DNA of 51,267 nucleotides from Gammaproteobacteria bacterium (GTDB lineage: Bacteria; Pseudomonadota; Gammaproteobacteria; Steroidobacterales; GCA-2729495). The DNA is taken from the NCBI GenBank assembly GCA_013001905.1, contig JABDLC010000011.1:1-51267 (forward strand). The letters are read 5' to 3'. The notes under the pieces were generated by a model, which worked only from the letters and a program-made list of their open reading frames with translations, did not search any database and had not been told where the DNA came from. Shown one piece after another: positions 42,651-51,267 of the stretch (within the stretch, counting starts at the first letter, position 1; every line of letters begins with the position of its first letter). A program made the position numbers and the translations under genes.

Positions 42651-43954
42651 TCGGACGCGTTTGCGCCCTGCAGACGGCTGATCAGCTCGCGCAGGAACAC
42701 TTTGGTAAAGCGAAGCTGGCACTCGGTAGAGAGCTGCTCCAGCAGCGTCGCGCTGACGCTCACGACCGTGACAGGGTCTTTGGCGCTGATCGTCGCGGTG
42801 CGCTTCACACCACTGACGTAACTGGCCTCGCCGAAACAGCTGCCGGTTTCCATCTGCCCGACTTCGATGCCGTTGCTCTGCACCACGCATTCGCCTGACA
42901 CCACCACGTAAAAGCGATCGTCCAGTTCACCCTCACGAACAATCTCCTGCCCCGGCATGTACTCACGCCATTCGGCCGCGGTCATCAGCTCCTGAATCTC
43001 AGTGTGGGAGAAGTCGTGGAAGAAACTCAGTTTGCGCAGTATTGATAACCGCTCGGTCGCATCCAGGTCATCATGCTGCTGCTTGGTAATGTCCTGATAG
43101 ACGCGCGTCAGCTCTGCGGCCATTTCGGCGCCGCTGCCGTAACGCTGGGCCGGCTCCTTGTGCATCGTCCTGGCAACGATTTCTTCGAGCTCTTCCGGCA
43201 CGTCGGCCCGCAACGTGTGAATCGGTGCCGGCGTCGCAAAAACAATGTTGTTCAGCAATTTCGCGAGCACTTTGGCGCGGAACGGACGGAAACCCGTGAG
43301 CATTTCGTAGGTCACCGCACCCAGCGAATAAATATCGGATGCGCGGGTCAAATCCTGCGACTGCACCTGCTCCGGCGACATGTAACTCGGTGACCCCGCA
43401 ATGCCCTGAATCGCAGACATGTCGGCGTCTTTCAGCAATGCGATACCAAAATCGATAATACGCACGTCATTGTCGGGGGTGAGCATGACGTTACTCGGCT
43501 TAATGTCGCGGTGAATCAGGCCCCGGCCGTGCGCGTAGTGAAGCGCGCGGGCACATTTGTAGACAATCTCGATAACGTCTTCGACACGCAGCAAATGATC
43601 CGGTTTGCAATAGGCGGCCAGTGTCCGGGCGCCGCGCACGTGTTCCATGACGACGTAGTAGCGACCGTCTTCTTCGCCTGCATCAAAGATTGGCAGAATA
43701 TTCGGGTGCTGCAATTTGCCGACGATGTGCGCTTCGTTGAAAAACATTTTGCGCGCCACTTTCGCGGCCTGGCTGTTGGCGTCGGGTTGGGCATGATAGA
43801 GCTTGACGGCCACGTCGCGGCCGTAATAAGGATCGTGCGATAGGTAAACGTCGCCGGTGGTCCCCTGCCCGATTTCCTGGAGTATCTCGTATTTACCGAC
43901 CTTGGCCGGAACCGAGCGTCCCTTCAAGTTGTTTGCCGCTAGCGGCATATTCAC
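42647..43954 (-). CDS. Ser/Thr protein kinase fused to a cyclic-nucleotide-binding domain
   Basis: 435 residues. Kinase domain about 21-290: GQGTTGDV (29-36), Lys51, Glu74, HRDIKPSN (148-155), DFG (168-170), SPE (193-195), all catalytic residues present. The C-terminal CRP-type sensor domain (about 305-425) has FFHDFSHTEIQEL, YMPGQEIVREGELDDRFYVVVSGE and a phosphate-binding cassette FGEASYVSGVKRTAT with Glu376 and Arg385, the residues that hold cyclic nucleotide in CRP/PKA. No membrane helix. It may be a cAMP- or cGMP-gated kinase, the reverse of the PKA two-subunit plan. Target unknown; pgpA follows upstream by 40 nt. Confidence 0.88.
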   Translation of the reverse strand: MNMPLAANNLKGRSVPAKVGKYEILQEIGQGTTGDVYLSHDPYYGRDVAVKLYHAQPDANSQAAKVARKMFFNEAHIVGKLQHPNILPIFDAGEEDGRYYVVMEHVRGARTLAAYCKPDHLLRVEDVIEIVYKCARALHYAHGRGLIHRDIKPSNVMLTPDNDVRIIDFGIALLKDADMSAIQGIAGSPSYMSPEQVQSQDLTRASDIYSLGAVTYEMLTGFRPFRAKVLAKLLNNIVFATPAPIHTLRADVPEELEEIVARTMHKEPAQRYGSGAEMAAELTRVYQDITKQQHDDLDATERLSILRKLSFFHDFSHTEIQELMTAAEWREYMPGQEIVREGELDDRFYVVVSGECVVQSNGIEVGQMETGSCFGEASYVSGVKRTATISAKDPVTVVSVSATLLEQLSTECQLRFTKVFLRELISRLQGANASD

Positions 43955-43994
43955 ATCCTGATCACGTCAGACCCGGCTGACGCGATCAGCCGCG

Positions 43995-44474
43995 TCAGAG
44001 CAGAGTCCTGCCCAACAACAATAAACAAGCGGCATACAGCGCCGCCATCACGTCATCTAGCATAATTCCCAGACCACCCTGCAATCTGTGATCCAGGTCG
44101 CGAATCGGCCAGGGTTTGACAATATCGAACAGTCTGAAAGCAAGGAATGACGCCAGTATCCACCAAAACTCCCGGGGCACGACCAGCAGTGTGAGGTACA
44201 TCCCGGCGATTTCATCCCAGACGATGCCGCCATGGTCGTGCACCCCGATACGCCGGGCGCTGGCACCGCAGATCCCGATGCCGGCAATAACCACAACCGC
44301 ACCGACCAGCAGCTGCACCCAGAGCACCGGCGGGGTAAACCACCACAACGGAATCCCCAGCAACGAGCCGAACGTGCCGGGCGCGAACGGCGACAAGCCC
44401 AGGCCGAAACCGAAGGCCGGCCAGTGCACCGGATCGCGAACTACCTGACGAACCAACTCACGGTGCTGCATCAC
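43995..44474 (-). CDS. pgpA: Phosphatidylglycerophosphatase A
   Basis: Inner-membrane lipid phosphatase making phosphatidylglycerol. 159 residues. Motifs: FGLGLSPFAPGTFGSLLGIP, VWDEIAGMYLTLLVVP, FRLFDIVKPWPIRDLDH and the C-terminal IMLDDVMAALYAACLLLL, with Asp/Glu metal ligands of the PgpA family. Several hydrophobic helices. It overlaps thiL by 4 bases and closes the rib-nusB-thiL-pgpA series. Confidence 0.95.
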   Translation of the reverse strand: MMQHRELVRQVVRDPVHWPAFGFGLGLSPFAPGTFGSLLGIPLWWFTPPVLWVQLLVGAVVVIAGIGICGASARRIGVHDHGGIVWDEIAGMYLTLLVVPREFWWILASFLAFRLFDIVKPWPIRDLDHRLQGGLGIMLDDVMAALYAACLLLLGRTLL

Positions 44475-45436
44475 TCGTCTCCCGCACCGAAATGACTGAA
44501 CGCCTCTGCAGGCGTCGGGAGTACGACACCGTCATGGCTCCAACTGATACCGGCTTCGTCGTGCACGACACCGAGTTCATGCAACGGGATCCGGTGCGCC
44601 GCCGCCAGGCTCTGCACTTGTTCAACGTTATCGGGCGCGACGGTCAGGCACAGCTCATAGTCTTCACCACCGCTCAGGAACAGACTGACGGCCTCATCAG
44701 TGCCGAAATCATCTTCCAGCCGGCCAAGCCCGGGGATCACGCAGACGGCGCCTTTAGAACTCGCGGCGAGCAAGCGCGCCAGATCCGGCGCGACGCCATC
44801 GGAGACATCGATCATCGCTGTCACCAGCTCGCGTAATTCAACTGCCAGTCGCACCTGCGGCTGCGGGTACTCGAAACACGCAAGGTAGTCATCCGGATCG
44901 TCAGCGGAGAGCGCACCCATACGAATGCGACAACCGGCCCCGGCGTGACCCGGCACGCCGGTGACAAACAACCGGTCACCGCTTTGCGCAGCGGACCGTG
45001 TCACCGCCGCACCGGACGGCACACTGCCCAGCAACGTGACACTGGCACCGAGTGGCCCGCGCACGGTATCGCCGCCGATTAACGTCACACCAAACTCTTT
45101 GGCCAATGCGGCGAAGCCCGCCGCAAAGCGCGTAACCCAATCGCGATCCCCGCTGGGAAGCGACAGCGACAGTGTTGCCCAGTGAGGCTCGGCGCCCATC
45201 GCCGCGATATCACTCAGATTAATCGCCAGGCTGCGATGACCGACTGAACGCGGGTCCGTTTCCGGCAAAAAGTGGGTGCCTTCAATCAGCGCGTCTGTTG
45301 CAGTGACGAGATCACGCCCGGACGGCAGCGAGGTGACCGCTGCATCATCGCCGATACCAAGCCATACATCAGCGACCGGCGCACGGAAGTGCTCAGCGAA
45401 AATTTCGATCAGACTGAATTCGTCAGTACCCGACAC
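44471..45436 (-). CDS. thiL: Thiamine-monophosphate kinase
   Basis: Phosphorylates thiamine phosphate to thiamine diphosphate. 321 residues (E. coli 325). PurM-like fold with GIGDDAAVTSLPSGRDLVTATDALIEGTHFL (metal/ATP site), NLSDIAAMGAEP, LIGGDTVRGP, and SGGEDYELCLTV. nusB is 66 nt upstream, as in many gammaproteobacteria. Confidence 0.96.
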   Translation of the reverse strand: MSGTDEFSLIEIFAEHFRAPVADVWLGIGDDAAVTSLPSGRDLVTATDALIEGTHFLPETDPRSVGHRSLAINLSDIAAMGAEPHWATLSLSLPSGDRDWVTRFAAGFAALAKEFGVTLIGGDTVRGPLGASVTLLGSVPSGAAVTRSAAQSGDRLFVTGVPGHAGAGCRIRMGALSADDPDDYLACFEYPQPQVRLAVELRELVTAMIDVSDGVAPDLARLLAASSKGAVCVIPGLGRLEDDFGTDEAVSLFLSGGEDYELCLTVAPDNVEQVQSLAAAHRIPLHELGVVHDEAGISWSHDGVVLPTPAEAFSHFGAGDE

Positions 45437-45502
45437 GGTCTTTACTCACTGCTGGCGCGATCCCAAACGCCGAAGGCTGACGCACGGTTCATGCGGCCAA
45501 TT

Positions 45503-45919
45503 TTACGCGGCCGGTCTTAACGACCGGCCGGCTTTGTCCAGCAGTCCATTCACGAAACGGTGCCCGCCCTCAGCGCCGAAGATCTTCGTCAGCTCTATCG
45601 CCTCGTTGATCACCACCGGCACCGGCACGTCGTCATGAAAGCGCAACTCGGCCAGCGCGATCCACAACACCGCATGTTCGACCGGGTCCAACTGCGCCGG
45701 CGGGATATCGCCGAATTCACTGATGTCGTTGTCGAGGTGCTCACGATGACGAAACGCTTCATCCAACAGCTGCTCGAAATACGACTGTTCACACTTGCCG
45801 TAACCGGGGTCGTCTTTAAACTGACGCGTCAGTTCGTCATGTTCATGCGCCGAGATCTGCGCCTGATACAGCGCCTGCACCGCCAGCTGCCGGGCGCCCT
45901 GTCTGCCGCTTTTTTTCAT
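45503..45919 (-). CDS. nusB: Transcription antitermination factor NusB
   Basis: 138 residues (E. coli 139). Binds boxA RNA with ribosomal protein S10. Start MKKSGRQGARQLAVQALYQAQIS, mid YFEQLLDEAFRHREHLDNDI, and the end VVINEAIELTKIFGAEGGHRFVNGLLDK are signature. ATG 45919 matches the family; the frame to 46039 overlaps ribH and was rejected. A 13-nt gap follows ribH. Confidence 0.96.
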   Translation of the reverse strand: MKKSGRQGARQLAVQALYQAQISAHEHDELTRQFKDDPGYGKCEQSYFEQLLDEAFRHREHLDNDISEFGDIPPAQLDPVEHAVLWIALAELRFHDDVPVPVVINEAIELTKIFGAEGGHRFVNGLLDKAGRSLRPAA

Positions 45920-45932
45920 GATCGCTCGCGTG

Positions 45933-46421
45933 TTATCCGTCGAGAGCCCGGACGAGGCTGACCAGTTCGGCTGCGGCCAGTGCCGCCTCTTCGCCCTTGT
46001 TGCCTTCGCTGCCGCCGGCCCGGTCGAGCGCCTGTTCAATCGTGTCGACGGTCAATACACCATTGCCGAGCGGAATGTCGCAATCCAGTGAGACGCGTGT
46101 CAGCCCGGCCATACACTCGCCGGACACGTATTCAAAATGCGGCGTGCCGCCGCGTATCACAGCACCCAGCGCTATGATGCCGTCGAAACGCCCGGTGCGG
46201 GCCGCCTTCTGCGCAGCGAGCGCCAGCTCGTACGCGCCGGCAACGCGCAACACGGTAATCGCAGACTCGCTGACGCCGCAGCGAGCCAATGCCTCTCTGG
46301 CACCGGTCAGGAGCTTGTCAACGATCGCATCGTTGAAACGTGCAGCGACGATACAAAACGAAACGTCGTATAGCTGACGGGCAAGCTCATCGGGGTGGCT
46401 TTTCTGAACTTCGTCGCTCAT
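45933..46421 (-). CDS. ribH: 6,7-dimethyl-8-ribityllumazine synthase
   Basis: Condenses the dihydroxybutanone phosphate and pyrimidine precursors of riboflavin. 162 residues. Motifs: FCIVAARFNDAIVDKLLTGA, VAGAYELALAAQ, GRFDGIIALGAVIRGGTPHFEYV and PLGNGVLTVDTIEQALDRAGG. The start shares a base with the ribBA stop (TAATG). Also called ribE in E. coli. Confidence 0.96.
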   Translation of the reverse strand: MSDEVQKSHPDELARQLYDVSFCIVAARFNDAIVDKLLTGAREALARCGVSESAITVLRVAGAYELALAAQKAARTGRFDGIIALGAVIRGGTPHFEYVSGECMAGLTRVSLDCDIPLGNGVLTVDTIEQALDRAGGSEGNKGEEAALAAAELVSLVRALDG

Positions 46422-47572
46422 TACAATTCGTCCACGTACTCAATAATTTCCAGCCCGAAACCGGAAATCGCATTCATCTGTTTAGGCGCGCTCAGGACCC
46501 GCATTTTCGTGACACCCAGATCACTCAGTATTTGCGAACCAATACCGTAGGTGCGCAACACCGTATCACCCACCTTCGGCCTGGCCGGCTGATCGGCTCG
46601 CTTACCCAGCGAGCGCACCTGACTCACGAGATGTCGCGGATCCTCGGGGTAGTGCAGCACCACCACGATGCCGTTGTTTTCCTGAGAAATACGCTCAAGC
46701 GCCGAACGCAGCGAGCGACCCAGCCGTCTGTCCTGCACACCGAGCACATCGCCGAGTGTCTCCTGCACGTGCACGCGGACCAGCGGCGCCTCAGCTGAAT
46801 CGGGCTCGCCCTTGATCAATGCTGTATGCACGTTGCTGCTGATGTGGTCTTCAAAGCAGCAGAGCCGAAACTCACCGAACTCGGTTTGCACCGACAAATC
46901 GGCAATCCGTTCGACTGACCGTTCATTGGCAAGCCGGTAGCGGATCAGATCGGCAATGCTGCCGATTTTAAGGTCGTGTTCCCGCGCAAAAACCTCCAGC
47001 TCCGGACGGCGCGCCATGCTGCCGTCTTCGTTCAGGATTTCAACGATGACCGACGCAGGCTCAAAGCCGGCCATGCGTGCCAGATCGCAGCCGGCTTCGG
47101 TGTGCCCGGCCCTGTTCAGCACGCCACCGGGCTGGGCCATCAGCGGAAACACGTGGCCGGGCTGACACAGATCTTCGGGCTTCGCGTCCTTAGCGGTTGC
47201 CGCCTGAATAGTACGCGCACGGTCATGAGCGGAGATCCCTGTCGTGACACCCTCCACCGCCTCGATGGACAGCGTGAAATTGGTCGCGTGCAGTTCGTCT
47301 GTTTCGGTCACCATCAATGGCAAGCGCAACTGTTTACAGCGATCCCGGGTGAGTGTCAGACAAATCAGGCCACGGCCAAACTTGGCCATGAAGTTGACGT
47401 GCTCCGGCTGCACAGCTTCGGCGGCCATGATGAGGTCGCCCTCGTTCTCGCGATCCTCGTCATCCACAATGATCACCATGCGACCGGCACGGATGTCAGC
47501 GATAACATCCTTTATATCACTGAACACCGGGTTCAGTTCTGCGTCGCTCGGATTGGCTTTGCCGACCGTCAT
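46421..47572 (-). CDS. ribBA: 3,4-dihydroxy-2-butanone-4-phosphate synthase with a degenerate GTP cyclohydrolase II-like C-terminal domain
   Basis: 383 residues. The N-terminal synthase (about 15-215) is complete: [33 protein letters not shown], and [16 protein letters not shown]. The C-terminal half follows the GTP cyclohydrolase II fold ([51 protein letters not shown]), but the three zinc Cys of RibA (E. coli ECLTGD...RCDCG) are replaced; the corresponding stretch reads [17 protein letters not shown]. So only the RibB reaction is expected, and a separate RibA must exist elsewhere. It sits between ribE (1-nt gap) and ribH. Confidence 0.92.
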   Translation of the reverse strand: MTVGKANPSDAELNPVFSDIKDVIADIRAGRMVIIVDDEDRENEGDLIMAAEAVQPEHVNFMAKFGRGLICLTLTRDRCKQLRLPLMVTETDELHATNFTLSIEAVEGVTTGISAHDRARTIQAATAKDAKPEDLCQPGHVFPLMAQPGGVLNRAGHTEAGCDLARMAGFEPASVIVEILNEDGSMARRPELEVFAREHDLKIGSIADLIRYRLANERSVERIADLSVQTEFGEFRLCCFEDHISSNVHTALIKGEPDSAEAPLVRVHVQETLGDVLGVQDRRLGRSLRSALERISQENNGIVVVLHYPEDPRHLVSQVRSLGKRADQPARPKVGDTVLRTYGIGSQILSDLGVTKMRVLSAPKQMNAISGFGLEIIEYVDEL

Positions 47573-47573
47573 G

Positions 47574-48179
47574 TTAGGCCTCTTGTTCGGTGTACTGCAT
47601 GAATCGCTCGAGATAACGAGCGATAATATCGACTTCTATGTTAACGCGGGTGCCGGGCGCATAGTCGCCGATAATCGTCTGGTTCTGCGTGTGCGGAATG
47701 ATCATCATCGCGAAGCGGTCGCCGTCGACCGAATTGACGGTCAGGCTGGTGCCGTCTACACACACTGAACCCTTGGCAGCGATGTAGCGCGCGAGCGTAC
47801 CGGGTGCTTCGATGGTCAGGCGCACCGAATCACCGTCAGCACGCAGATCGGTGACCTCGCCAACGCCGTCTATATGCCCTGTCACGAGGTGCCCGCCCAG
47901 CGCATCCCCGGCTGCCAGCGCACGTTCAAAATTGACGCGATCACCGGCCTGACGTGCACCCAGCGTAGTGCAATCAACGGTCTCACGGGACACGTCCGCG
48001 CTGAATCCGTCGCCGTGCAGTTCTGTGACGGTCAGGCAACAGCCGTTGACAGCGATGCTGTCACCGGTCTGCACACCTTGCAGTGACAGATCACCCGTTG
48101 CAAAGCGAAAACTGCCCTCGCCGTCATGCAATTTGATATTGGCCACGGTGCCAACCGCAGCCACAATCCCGGTAAACAT
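47574..48179 (-). CDS. ribE: Riboflavin synthase, alpha subunit
   Basis: Dismutates two lumazines to riboflavin. 201 residues with the two similar barrel halves: [10 protein letters not shown]...[16 protein letters not shown] (first) and [13 protein letters not shown]...[15 protein letters not shown] (second). Named ribC in E. coli and ribE in many others; order here is ribD-ribE-ribBA-ribH. Preceded by a 46-nt gap with no visible FMN riboswitch. Confidence 0.96.
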   Translation of the reverse strand: MFTGIVAAVGTVANIKLHDGEGSFRFATGDLSLQGVQTGDSIAVNGCCLTVTELHGDGFSADVSRETVDCTTLGARQAGDRVNFERALAAGDALGGHLVTGHIDGVGEVTDLRADGDSVRLTIEAPGTLARYIAAKGSVCVDGTSLTVNSVDGDRFAMMIIPHTQNQTIIGDYAPGTRVNIEVDIIARYLERFMQYTEQEA

Positions 48180-48225
48180 GAGTGTTGCCTTGTCAGTTTA
48201 ATATGTCAGCGCCATTCGGACCGCA

Positions 48226-49338
48226 TCAACGCGTTACGCGATAAATCATGCGCACATCATCGCCGAAACGACGAATGTCTCTCAGTTGCAGATTGTACCT
48301 GTTGTCCATCCGGGTCAGTGCTGTCGTGGTGAACATGCCACGTGCATCGCTGCCCAGCAGACTCGCCGCCTGATACATAATAATTTCGTCGATAAGGCCA
48401 GCCTCCAGCAGCGCACCGTTCAATCGGGGGCCTGCTTCGACCATTACCTCGTTAATGCTGCGCTCGCCCAGCCTGTCGAGCAGCGCCGCCAGATCGACCC
48501 GGCCTTTACCGTCGTTGATCGACGCCATCACCTCGGCACCCGCCGTGACCAGCGCCTGCGCGGCTTCCGGCTCACCCGCGGCATGTGCTACCAGCACAGG
48601 TCCCGCAGTGGTCAGCAACCGCGCGTTTACAGGTATCGCAAGGTGCGAATCGGCCACGACTTTGACGGGCTGAAGCACCTCATCTTCGGCCGCTTCGGGA
48701 ATTCTCGCGTTCAGCGACGGGTCATCAGCAAGCACTGTGCCTGACCCCGTCAAAATGGCAGAGCTGCGCGCACGCCAGTGATGCACGTCGGCGCGTGACG
48801 CCGCACCCGTTATCCACTGACTACGGCCATTCTCCAGCGATGTCCGTCCGTCAGCACTGACAGCCAGTTTCGCCCGCACCCAGGGTCGCCCTGTGCGCAT
48901 GCGCCGGGTGTAACCGATGTTGAGCTCGACCGCTTCCTCTTCAAGCAAGCCGGCTTCAACCTGCAGGCCGGCCTCGCGCAGCTTATCGTATCCGCGTCCG
49001 GACACCGTAGGGTTGGGGTCTTCGGTCGCCGCCACCACGCGTGTAACGCCGGCGCTGATCAGCGCTTCGGCACACGGTGGCGTGCGGCCGTGATGATTGC
49101 AGGGCTCCAACGTGACGTACGCGGTGGTGCCGCGCGCGCGATCACCGGCCGCAGCAATAGCAAGCGGCTCCGCGTGCGGCTGCCCGGCCCGCTGATGCCA
49201 GCCCTCGCCCACAATCTCACCTGCGCCATTGACGAGCACGCAGCCGACATTAGGATTGGGGTCAGTGGTGTACAAACCACGCCGCGCCAGACGCAGTGCA
49301 CGCGCCATAAAACGATGATCGTCGGCAGTCAGCGCCAT
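48226..49338 (-). CDS. ribD: Bifunctional riboflavin pyrimidine deaminase/reductase
   Basis: 370 residues (E. coli 367). N-terminal zinc deaminase: HAEPLAIAAAGDRARGTT and LEPCNHHGRTPPCAEALI supply the His/Cys zinc ligands and catalytic Glu. C-terminal NADPH reductase: LAVSADGRTSLENGRSQWITG, ILTGSGTVLADDPSLNAR, and VMVEAGPRLNGALLEAGLIDEIIMY. It catalyses steps 2 and 3 of riboflavin synthesis. 7 nt after nrdR. Confidence 0.96.
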   Translation of the reverse strand: MALTADDHRFMARALRLARRGLYTTDPNPNVGCVLVNGAGEIVGEGWHQRAGQPHAEPLAIAAAGDRARGTTAYVTLEPCNHHGRTPPCAEALISAGVTRVVAATEDPNPTVSGRGYDKLREAGLQVEAGLLEEEAVELNIGYTRRMRTGRPWVRAKLAVSADGRTSLENGRSQWITGAASRADVHHWRARSSAILTGSGTVLADDPSLNARIPEAAEDEVLQPVKVVADSHLAIPVNARLLTTAGPVLVAHAAGEPEAAQALVTAGAEVMASINDGKGRVDLAALLDRLGERSINEVMVEAGPRLNGALLEAGLIDEIIMYQAASLLGSDARGMFTTTALTRMDNRYNLQLRDIRRFGDDVRMIYRVTR

Positions 49339-49345
49339 ACGGTTC

Positions 49346-49855
49346 TCAGCGCTTCTTGCGTTCGTCAGGCAACAGTGACATCTGTTCGCGCGACGCCCCG
49401 CCGGTCATTTCCTGCAACCGCCGGATCTCGTCCTGAAACTCGGTGACATCCTGAAAGCTCCGGTACACCGATGCGAAGCGCACGTACGCAACTTCGTCGA
49501 CCTGCTGCAGCTCATCCATCACCATGTCACCCAGGGTGCGCGCTGCGACCTCGCGTTCGCCGAGACTTTGCAAACGATGACTGATCTTCGCAATGATCTG
49601 TTCTATTACTTCGGCACTCACGGGCCGCTTTTCAAGCGCACGCACGATGCCACTGCGGAGCTTGCTTTCATCGAACGGCTGTCGCGTATCGTCACGCTTA
49701 ACGATACGCGGCATAACCAGCTCGGCTGACTCAAAGGTCGAGAAACGCTCGTCGCACGCGACACATTCGCGGCGACGGCGCACCTGCCGCCCTTCGCCGG
49801 CCAGCCGCGAATCAATGACTTTCGTTTCTTCGTTACCGCAAAACGGACAATGCAT
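49346..49855 (-). CDS. nrdR: Transcriptional repressor NrdR
   Basis: Nucleotide-sensing repressor of ribonucleotide reductase genes. 169 residues: N-terminal zinc ribbon with CPFCG and CVAC ([25 protein letters not shown]), then an ATP-cone ([22 protein letters not shown]). Co-directional with glyA (12-nt gap) and ribD, the usual neighbourhood. Confidence 0.97.
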   Translation of the reverse strand: MHCPFCGNEETKVIDSRLAGEGRQVRRRRECVACDERFSTFESAELVMPRIVKRDDTRQPFDESKLRSGIVRALEKRPVSAEVIEQIIAKISHRLQSLGEREVAARTLGDMVMDELQQVDEVAYVRFASVYRSFQDVTEFQDEIRRLQEMTGGASREQMSLLPDERKKR

Positions 49856-49867
49856 AGTCGGTCAGAG

Positions 49868-51121
49868 TCAGGCGTAAACCGGAAAGCGTTTACACACGTC
49901 CAGTACTTTTTCCCGCACCTCGGCGATGAGCTTCTCGTTCTCCAGATCATCGAGCACATCAGCAATCCAGTTAGCCAGATCGGTCACCTCAGTCGTGCCG
50001 AAACCGCGCGTGGTGACGGCCGGTGTACCGATCCGCAAGCCGCTGGTGACGAACGGTGATTGCGGGTCATTCGGCACCGTATTTTTATTGACCGTGATAT
50101 TGGCCGAGCCCAGCGCCGCGTCCGCCGCTTTACCGGTGATGCCTTTGTCGATCAGATCGACGAGAAACATGTGCGAATCCGTGCCGTGCGACACGATGTT
50201 GTAGCCGCGCTCCTGTAGCACCGTGGCCATCGTCGACGCGTTGCTCTTGACCTGTTGCTGATAGGCCTTGAAACCGGGGTCCATCGCTTCTTTAAACGCC
50301 ACGGCCTTGGCCGCAATGACATGCATAAGCGGCCCACCCTGTGTGCCGGGGAATACCCGCGAATTAAATGCTTTCTCCAGCTCGGGGTTCGCTTTCGCCA
50401 GGATCAGTCCGCCGCGCGGGCCGCGCAGGGTCTTATGCGTCGTGGTCGTCGTGACATCGGCAATTTGCACGGGGCTCGGGTATTCGCCGACGGCAACCAG
50501 TCCTGCAACGTGGGCCATATCAGCCATGAGGTATGCATCAACCGAATCGGCAATGTCACGGAAGCGCTGCCAGTCAATCACGCGGGAATACGCCGAGAAG
50601 CCCGCGATAATCATTTTCGGCTTGTGCTCGTTGGCGAGTCGCTGCACTTCGTCGTAGTCAATTTCGCCGCTTTCCGCATCAATACCGTATTGCACCGAGT
50701 TGTAGATGCGGCCGGAAAAATTCACCTTGGCGCCGTGCGTCAGATGGCCGCCATGATCCAGTGACATACCGAGGACGGTATCGCCGGGTTGCAGCAATGC
50801 CTGATACACCGCGCCATTGGCCTGTGACCCGGAGTGCGGCTGCACGTTGGCGTAGTCGGCGCCGAACAGTTCCTTCGCGCGACTTATCGCCAGATCTTCT
50901 GCAATGTCGACATATTCACAGCCGCCGTAATACCGTTTGCCCGGATAGCCTTCGGCGTACTTGTTGGTCAGATTGGTGCCCTGAGCCTCCATGACCCGCG
51001 GGCTGGCGTAGTTTTCGGACGCAATCAGTTCAATGTGCTGTTCCTGACGCACTGTTTCCTGATCAATGGCGGCCTGTAATTCGGGGTCAAAATCGGCGAT
51101 TCGCCAACTGCTGTCGTACAT
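49868..51121 (-). CDS. glyA: Serine hydroxymethyltransferase
   Basis: PLP enzyme interconverting serine and glycine with tetrahydrofolate. 417 residues, the same as E. coli. The PLP Lys is in [15 protein letters not shown] (about 230). Other motifs: [49 protein letters not shown]. First gene of the glyA-nrdR-rib-nusB-thiL-pgpA run. Confidence 0.98.
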   Translation of the reverse strand: MYDSSWRIADFDPELQAAIDQETVRQEQHIELIASENYASPRVMEAQGTNLTNKYAEGYPGKRYYGGCEYVDIAEDLAISRAKELFGADYANVQPHSGSQANGAVYQALLQPGDTVLGMSLDHGGHLTHGAKVNFSGRIYNSVQYGIDAESGEIDYDEVQRLANEHKPKMIIAGFSAYSRVIDWQRFRDIADSVDAYLMADMAHVAGLVAVGEYPSPVQIADVTTTTTHKTLRGPRGGLILAKANPELEKAFNSRVFPGTQGGPLMHVIAAKAVAFKEAMDPGFKAYQQQVKSNASTMATVLQERGYNIVSHGTDSHMFLVDLIDKGITGKAADAALGSANITVNKNTVPNDPQSPFVTSGLRIGTPAVTTRGFGTTEVTDLANWIADVLDDLENEKLIAEVREKVLDVCKRFPVYA

Positions 51122-51163
51122 GGTGTCGTTGCTCCGGGCTGAGCGCTCGATGGAAAGAAGCGA

Positions 51164-51169
51164 ATTGTA
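51164..51169 (-). promoter_or_regulatory. Possible -10 element for the glyA operon
   Basis: On the minus strand TACAAT, 42 nt before the glyA start. No recognisable -35 hexamer at 16-18 nt, so an activator may be needed or the site may be chance. Confidence 0.35.
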
Positions 51170-51219
51170 ACCGGCTGCGCGTGGCTGGGGCTACACCAAC
51201 GACCGGTCTAACCAGCCGC

Positions 51220-51262
51220 GATGCCTGCTAGCTCCGAAACCCAAAGTCGCGTCGCAGGCATC
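51220..51262. other. Inverted repeat at the window edge
   Basis: GATGCCTGC (51220-51228) and GCAGGCATC (51254-51262) pair perfectly, with 25 nt between. It may be the terminator or regulator of a gene just outside the window, or a small repeat element. No T-run seen. Confidence 0.4.
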
Positions 51263-51267
51263 CCGGC

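Noticed and set aside
47573-48225. FMN riboswitch expected near riboflavin genes
   Set aside because: The gaps around ribE are 1 and 46 bases, too short for an RFN element, and I see none of its conserved arms.

Overview
The window is a dense, GC-rich bacterial chromosome segment from a gammaproteobacterium. The main evidence is the block asd-fimV-truA-accD-folC-dedD-cvpA-purF, together with prmB-aroC upstream of asd, a rimK operon, adjacent efp and epmA, parE-parC, and glyA-nrdR-ribD-ribE-ribBA-ribH-nusB-thiL-pgpA. I cannot name a genus from sequence alone. The accessory flavour (two FimV-like proteins, a FimX-like protein, two Ser/Thr kinases, a rubrerythrin/GlpC-like/DUF3501 trio) fits an environmental lineage.

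Layout. 1-436: the 5' end of trigger factor (tig) and a tRNA-Leu(UAG). 588-2628: an SDR oxidoreductase, a JmjC/cupin-8 protein and an EthD-like protein. 2639-6938: a minus-strand operon of Zn_protease/RimA-like, AstE/AspA-like, rimK, an MscS channel and a ZntB-type CorA transporter. 6995-8523: a MarR regulator with candidate operators, a doubtful divergent ORF and two very small charged proteins. 8571-12320: a segment bounded by a 32-33 bp direct repeat of the 3' end of tRNA-Lys. It holds exactly three minus-strand genes for exported proteins, the largest a predicted zinc-dependent phospholipase C / S1-P1 nuclease-fold enzyme. This is the strongest candidate for something undescribed. 12291-12806: a tRNA operon Pro-Arg-His-Lys with a clear promoter. 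12861-15091: folD, a periplasmic cyclophilin and lpxH.

15099-28422 (all minus): a pseudo-receiver Ser/Thr kinase overlapping purF, then cvpA, dedD, folC, accD, truA, fimV, asd, aroC and prmB. trpF, often found between truA and accD, is absent. 28458-30879: psd, epmA (EF-P lysylase) and, convergent, efp. 31085-35453: a degenerate REC-PAS-GGDEF-EAL (FimX-like) protein, a perfect CRP/Vfr-type site, and a second FimV-like LysM protein. Together with the first fimV this suggests a polar c-di-GMP / type IV pilus assembly module. 35493-39685: parE-parC. 39863-42289: the rubrerythrin/GlpC-like/DUF3501 operon with a strong promoter and a palindromic candidate operator. 42417-43954: xseB without ispA/dxs, convergent with a kinase fused to a cyclic-nucleotide-binding domain. 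43995-51121: the riboflavin/one-carbon operon.

No CRISPR array, transposase, integrase or rRNA is visible. After tRNAs and small genes are placed, no stretch over 300 bases lacks a feature. All statements about family and function come from reading motifs by eye; no database search was possible.
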